Shown: one piece after another, positions 61,155-64,000 of the stretch
Layout of the letters: each line of letters starts with the position of its first letter
Numbering within the stretch: position 1 is the stretch's first letter
Assembly: GCA_963791905.1 (NCBI GenBank)
Contig: CAWBTX010000004.1
Span: 62,001-126,000 of the forward strand
Length of the DNA: 64,000 nucleotides
Source of the DNA: Gaiellasilicea sp963791905
GTDB taxonomy: Bacteria > Actinomycetota > Thermoleophilia > Gaiellales > Gaiellaceae
Direction: 5' to 3'
The notes under the pieces: generated by a model
Told to the model about the DNA's origin: nothing
The model's database searches: none
What the model saw: the letters and a program-made list of their open reading frames with translations, nothing else
Program-made: the position numbers and the translations under genes

Positions 61155-62260
61155 CGATCACGAGCTCCGAGCCGACGGCGGGACGAACCGCGAGCAAGCG
61201 CGTCGGCCTCGTCGACTGCGACGTCCACAACACGGCGCCTTCGGTTCAGTACCTGATGAAGTTCCTGCCGGAGCGGTGGCATCCCTACGTGCCGCAGATC
61301 TTCGGGCGTACGTGGGCTGGCGTGACCATCGGGGCCCGGCAGGCGCCGGACATCTACCGGCGCGACAGCCACCCGCCGAACGGCGGGCCGCCCGGAAGCG
61401 ACTTCGAGTTCCTCCGTGAGCAGCTGCTCGAGCGCTGGGGCGTCGACCGCGCGATCCTCAACCCGCTCGAGGTGCTCGCCTGGCAGGTGACGCAGTACGG
61501 CGAGCTTGCGCTCGCGCTCTCGCGGGCGTCCAACCAGTGGCTGATCGAGGACTGGCTCGACCGCGATCCGCGGCTCTTCGCGACGATGTCGATCCCGCAG
61601 GAGGACGGGCCGCGCTCCGCCGAGGAGATTCACCGGCTGGCGGGGCACGCGCGCTTCGTAGCCGTTCTCATGACGGTCTGGGGGCGGGAGCCGTACGGGC
61701 ACCCGAAGTACTTCCCGATCTTCGAGGCCGCGACGGCAAACGACCTCCCGGTGATCATCCACGTCGGCGGCTGGAGCGGCCAGCTCGTCGCCGGCGGGAC
61801 GCCGACGTACTGGTCCGAGCACCACTCGCTCAACTACCAGGCGTACTGCGCCCACGTCGCGAGCCTCGTCTACAGCGGGATCTTCGACCGGCTCCCGAAC
61901 CTCAGGATCGTGCTCGAGGAGGGCGGGATCGGCTGGATGCCGTCGCTCATGTGGCGGCTCGACCGGAGTTGGCGGCAAATGCGCGAGCACGTGCCCCATC
62001 TCACCCGCAAGCCGTCCGAAATCGTCAAGGACCACTTCTGGTTCACGACGCAACCGCTCGACGAGCCGAGCCGGCCGAAGTTCCTCGTGGAGCTGTTCGA
62101 GCACCTCGGGATGGACGACCACATCCTCTACTCGAGCGACTATCCGCATCACGACTTCGACGCTCCGGACCGGATCCTCCCCCAGATCTCGCCCGAGCTC
62201 CGGAACAAGATCTTCTCGTTGAACGCGGAGGCGCTGTTCGACTTCGGAGCAGAGGCGTGA
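61151..62260 (+). CDS. Amidohydrolase-family protein (catalytic member of a pair)
   Basis: 369 residues. VDCDVHNTAP metal motif, LPVIIHVGGWSG with metal-type His, LEEGGIGWMPSLMWRLDR and YSSDYPHHDFDAP with the catalytic Asp. Amidohydro_2 fold as in ACMSD-type decarboxylases/hydrolases. ATG 61151 overlaps the Rieske stop, and its own stop overlaps a diverged paralogue. Possible hydrolysis or decarboxylation of an oxygenation product. Confidence 0.88.
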   Translation: MTITSSEPTAGRTASKRVGLVDCDVHNTAPSVQYLMKFLPERWHPYVPQIFGRTWAGVTIGARQAPDIYRRDSHPPNGGPPGSDFEFLREQLLERWGVDRAILNPLEVLAWQVTQYGELALALSRASNQWLIEDWLDRDPRLFATMSIPQEDGPRSAEEIHRLAGHARFVAVLMTVWGREPYGHPKYFPIFEAATANDLPVIIHVGGWSGQLVAGGTPTYWSEHHSLNYQAYCAHVASLVYSGIFDRLPNLRIVLEEGGIGWMPSLMWRLDRSWRQMREHVPHLTRKPSEIVKDHFWFTTQPLDEPSRPKFLVELFEHLGMDDHILYSSDYPHHDFDAPDRILPQISPELRNKIFSLNAEALFDFGAEA

Positions 62261-63339
62261 CCGACCCTGCCCGGAGCATCGATGCCGCCGTTCACTGCCA
62301 GACCCCGCCGATCGAGGCGCTGCTCCCGTATCTCCCGGACTACTGGGCGGGGTACGTTCGCGAGGTGTTCCTCGGAGGTGCGACGAGCGGCACCGGCCGC
62401 CTCCACGTGACGGCAGGGGCGAGCTTCACCTACCCCGCGTGGGCCTCGAACCTCGCGCTCCTGCCGCACGAGGTGTCGCTCGAAGCGATCAGGGCGTCCG
62501 TCCTCGAGCGCTCGGAGCTCGCGGTCATTCACTGCTACTCGGGTGCAGAGGCGTTCACGCACCCGTACTTCGCGCCGGCGCTTGCGACCGCGGTCAACCG
62601 CTGGTTGCAGGAAGAGTGGCTGGAGAAGGACGAGCGCCTGCTCGGGACGGCGGTGATCGCGCCGCAGCATGCGGCGTCCGCGGTCGAGGAGGTCGCGAGG
62701 GTCGCCGAGGACGGGCGCTTCGTGCAGCTCGCGCTGCCGGCGCGCTCGACGGAGCCGTACGGCAGCCAGCGCTACTGGCCGATCTGGGAGGCGGCGGCCG
62801 AGCACGGCCTCGCGCTCGCGATCACGTACGGCGGCGCCTCGCTGACGCCGCCGACCCCGGTGCACTGGCCGAGCAGCTTCTTCGAGCTCTACGCCGACGC
62901 GCCCCTGCAGTTCGGCACGCACCTGACGAGCCTGGCGTTCTCCGGGATCTTCGAGCGGTGCCCCGACCTCAGGGTCGTGCTGGTGGAGAGCGGCTGGACC
63001 TGGCTGCCGCAGCTCCTCTGGCGGATCGACTGGGAGTGGAAGTCCTCGCGCCGTGAGGTGCCGTGGGTCAAGGAGGCGCCCTCCGACTACGTGCGCCGCC
63101 ACGTGCGCGTGACGTCGGACCCGATCGACGCTCCGGAGGAGCTGAGCCAGCTCGCGCAGGTGGTCGAGCAGCTCGAGTCCGACGACATCCTGCTCTACGG
63201 CAGCGACCACCCGCGGAGGCACGCCGTCGGCGCCGACGAGCTCGTGTCCCTTCTATCCCCGGAGCAGGCCGACAAGCTTCTGTGGCGCAACGCGGTCGAG
63301 ACGTACGGGCTCGAGGCGCGGGTCGGTGCGGCGCTATGA
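62257..63339 (+). CDS. Diverged amidohydrolase-family paralogue
   Basis: 360 residues, aligned end to end with the preceding protein. Key sites differ: DAAVHC for DCDVHN, LAITYGG for VIIHVGG (metal His lost), VESGWTWLPQLLWRIDW for EEGGIGWMPSLMWRLDR, and YGSDHPRRH for YSSDYPHHD. Metal binding is therefore doubtful. GTG 62257 overlaps the partner stop (GTGA), so a catalytic/non-catalytic complex is plausible. Confidence 0.85.
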   Translation: MTDPARSIDAAVHCQTPPIEALLPYLPDYWAGYVREVFLGGATSGTGRLHVTAGASFTYPAWASNLALLPHEVSLEAIRASVLERSELAVIHCYSGAEAFTHPYFAPALATAVNRWLQEEWLEKDERLLGTAVIAPQHAASAVEEVARVAEDGRFVQLALPARSTEPYGSQRYWPIWEAAAEHGLALAITYGGASLTPPTPVHWPSSFFELYADAPLQFGTHLTSLAFSGIFERCPDLRVVLVESGWTWLPQLLWRIDWEWKSSRREVPWVKEAPSDYVRRHVRVTSDPIDAPEELSQLAQVVEQLESDDILLYGSDHPRRHAVGADELVSLLSPEQADKLLWRNAVETYGLEARVGAAL

Positions 63340-63785
63340 GCCTCAGGGACGAGATCGCGGACACGATCTACCAGTACGCCTGGGGCTACGACGACGACGA
63401 CATCCCGCTCCTCGCGGCGGCGTTCACGGAGGGCGGGACGCTCAATCACGCCCTCGACGGCTCGACCCTGAACGGCCGCGAGGAGATCCGCGAGTGGATG
63501 GACGAGAAGCGCGAGGTGTTTCGCTCGCATGGCGAGCAGCCGCGTCACATGATCGCGAACATCGTCGTCGAGCAGGAGTCGGAGAGCGCCGCCACGTCCC
63601 GCTGCTACATGACGATGATGGTCACTCGATCCGACGGGAGCGTCTATCCGCATCACGCCGGCCGGTACCTCGATCGCTACGAGCGCGTCGGCGACCGGTG
63701 GCTCTTCGCCGAGCGGTTGATCAGGGTCGACCGCGACGTCGACTTCGCGCACCGGAAGAAGCCGGAAGAAGAAGGTCCGAGGTGA
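63336..63785 (+). CDS. NTF2/SnoaL-like protein
   Basis: 149 residues. DEIADTIYQYAWGYDDDDIP, LLAAAFTEGGTLNHALDG and VGDRWLFAERLIRVDRDVDF. ATG 63336 overlaps the amidohydrolase stop; the next gene overlaps it in turn. Eighth member of the fold in the window. Confidence 0.87.
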   Translation: MSLRDEIADTIYQYAWGYDDDDIPLLAAAFTEGGTLNHALDGSTLNGREEIREWMDEKREVFRSHGEQPRHMIANIVVEQESESAATSRCYMTMMVTRSDGSVYPHHAGRYLDRYERVGDRWLFAERLIRVDRDVDFAHRKKPEEEGPR

Positions 63786-64000
63786 CCGTCACCGACTTCT
63801 CGGGCGGGCTGCCGGACTCCGCCGAGCTCGCCCTCCGCGAGCACCCGCACATCGAGTTCATGCGCGACAGCGTCTCGGTCTGGATCTACGACGACGGCGG
63901 CACGTTCGGCCTTCCGCGCGTGACGATGGAGGCGCAAGGGCCCGACTGGGACCCGAAGCTCCTGCAGGTGAACGTCGCCTTCGCCGACGGACGGGTCCTC
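63782..64000 (+). CDS. Unknown protein, N-terminal part (cut by window edge)
   Basis: 73 residues visible from GTG 63782 (GTGA overlap with the NTF2-like gene). VTVTDFSGGLPDSAELALRE, then PHIEFMRDSVSVWIYDDGGT and FGLPRVTMEAQGPDWDPKLL. The beta-rich pattern is not one I can assign to a family. It is the fifth gene of the Rieske-amidohydrolase operon. Confidence 0.75.
   Translation, partial: MTVTDFSGGLPDSAELALREHPHIEFMRDSVSVWIYDDGGTFGLPRVTMEAQGPDWDPKLLQVNVAFADGRVL

Noticed and set aside
1..64000. Searched by eye for tRNA or rRNA genes, CRISPR repeats, transposases, integrases and attachment-site repeats.
   Set aside because: None seen. No intergenic stretch longer than about 260 nt exists apart from the short remnant at 7550-7675, so little room is left for them.

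Overview
This is a very GC-rich, gene-dense bacterial window. GTG and TTG starts are frequent, and many genes appear to be transcribed without a leader. The families present (F420/FMN LLM oxidoreductases, P450 plus small ferredoxin, NTF2/SnoaL-like proteins, KstD-like flavoprotein, Liv-type ABC transporter) point to a high-GC actinobacterium. Thermoleophilia is my best guess, but that is inference; no rRNA or other marker gene is present. I see no tRNA, rRNA, CRISPR array, insertion sequence or phage gene.

Almost every gene encodes a degradative enzyme, a transporter or a regulator, so the window reads as one large catabolic island, open at both ends. 1-7.7 kb: a leftward operon of alkylsulfatase-like metallo-hydrolase, sulfotransferase and two tandem P450s, opposite a rightward LLM pair and an MFS exporter. 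7.7-18.3 kb: VOC and SDR enzymes, a carboxymuconolactone-decarboxylase-like protein, an isochorismatase-family hydrolase, a KstD-like dehydrogenase and a molybdenum hydroxylase. 18.4-28 kb: a long rightward operon (acyl-CoA dehydrogenase, LLMs, aminotransferase, ferredoxin, TIM-barrel isomerase), then an acyl-CoA ligase and SDR. 28-42 kb: a 6-oxocamphor-hydrolase-like crotonase, MFS, a Liv-type ABC importer whose two permeases and one ATPase are a single polypeptide, an LVIVD propeller protein and a third P450. 42-56 kb: amidohydrolase, serine hydrolase, GMC oxidoreductase, MFE-2-type SDR, a C-C hydrolase candidate, a fourth P450, a TetR regulator and a thiolase. 56-64 kb: a beta-oxidation set (SDRs, crotonase, 3-hydroxyacyl-CoA dehydrogenase, acyl-CoA dehydrogenase) whose frames are badly broken, then a Rieske protein, an amidohydrolase pair and an NTF2-like protein.

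The strongest new signal is regulatory. A dyad close to ACCAAAC-N4-GTTTGGT recurs at eight promoter regions across 56 kb (4229, 9014, 28519, 31669, 33513, 42472, 54037, 60659), and a compact relative lies at three more. One copy sits between the only TetR-family regulator gene (53306-53968) and the divergent thiolase. The simplest reading is one TetR-controlled regulon for the uptake, oxygenation, ring opening and beta-oxidation of a bulky, probably alicyclic (terpenoid- or steroid-like) substrate. The substrate itself cannot be read from the sequence.

Other notable points: probable starts at non-standard codons, catalytic/degenerate enzyme pairs encoded in overlapping genes, P450s lacking the I-helix acid, and single-base frameshifts concentrated at 56.6-60.6 kb that look like consensus errors or decay.
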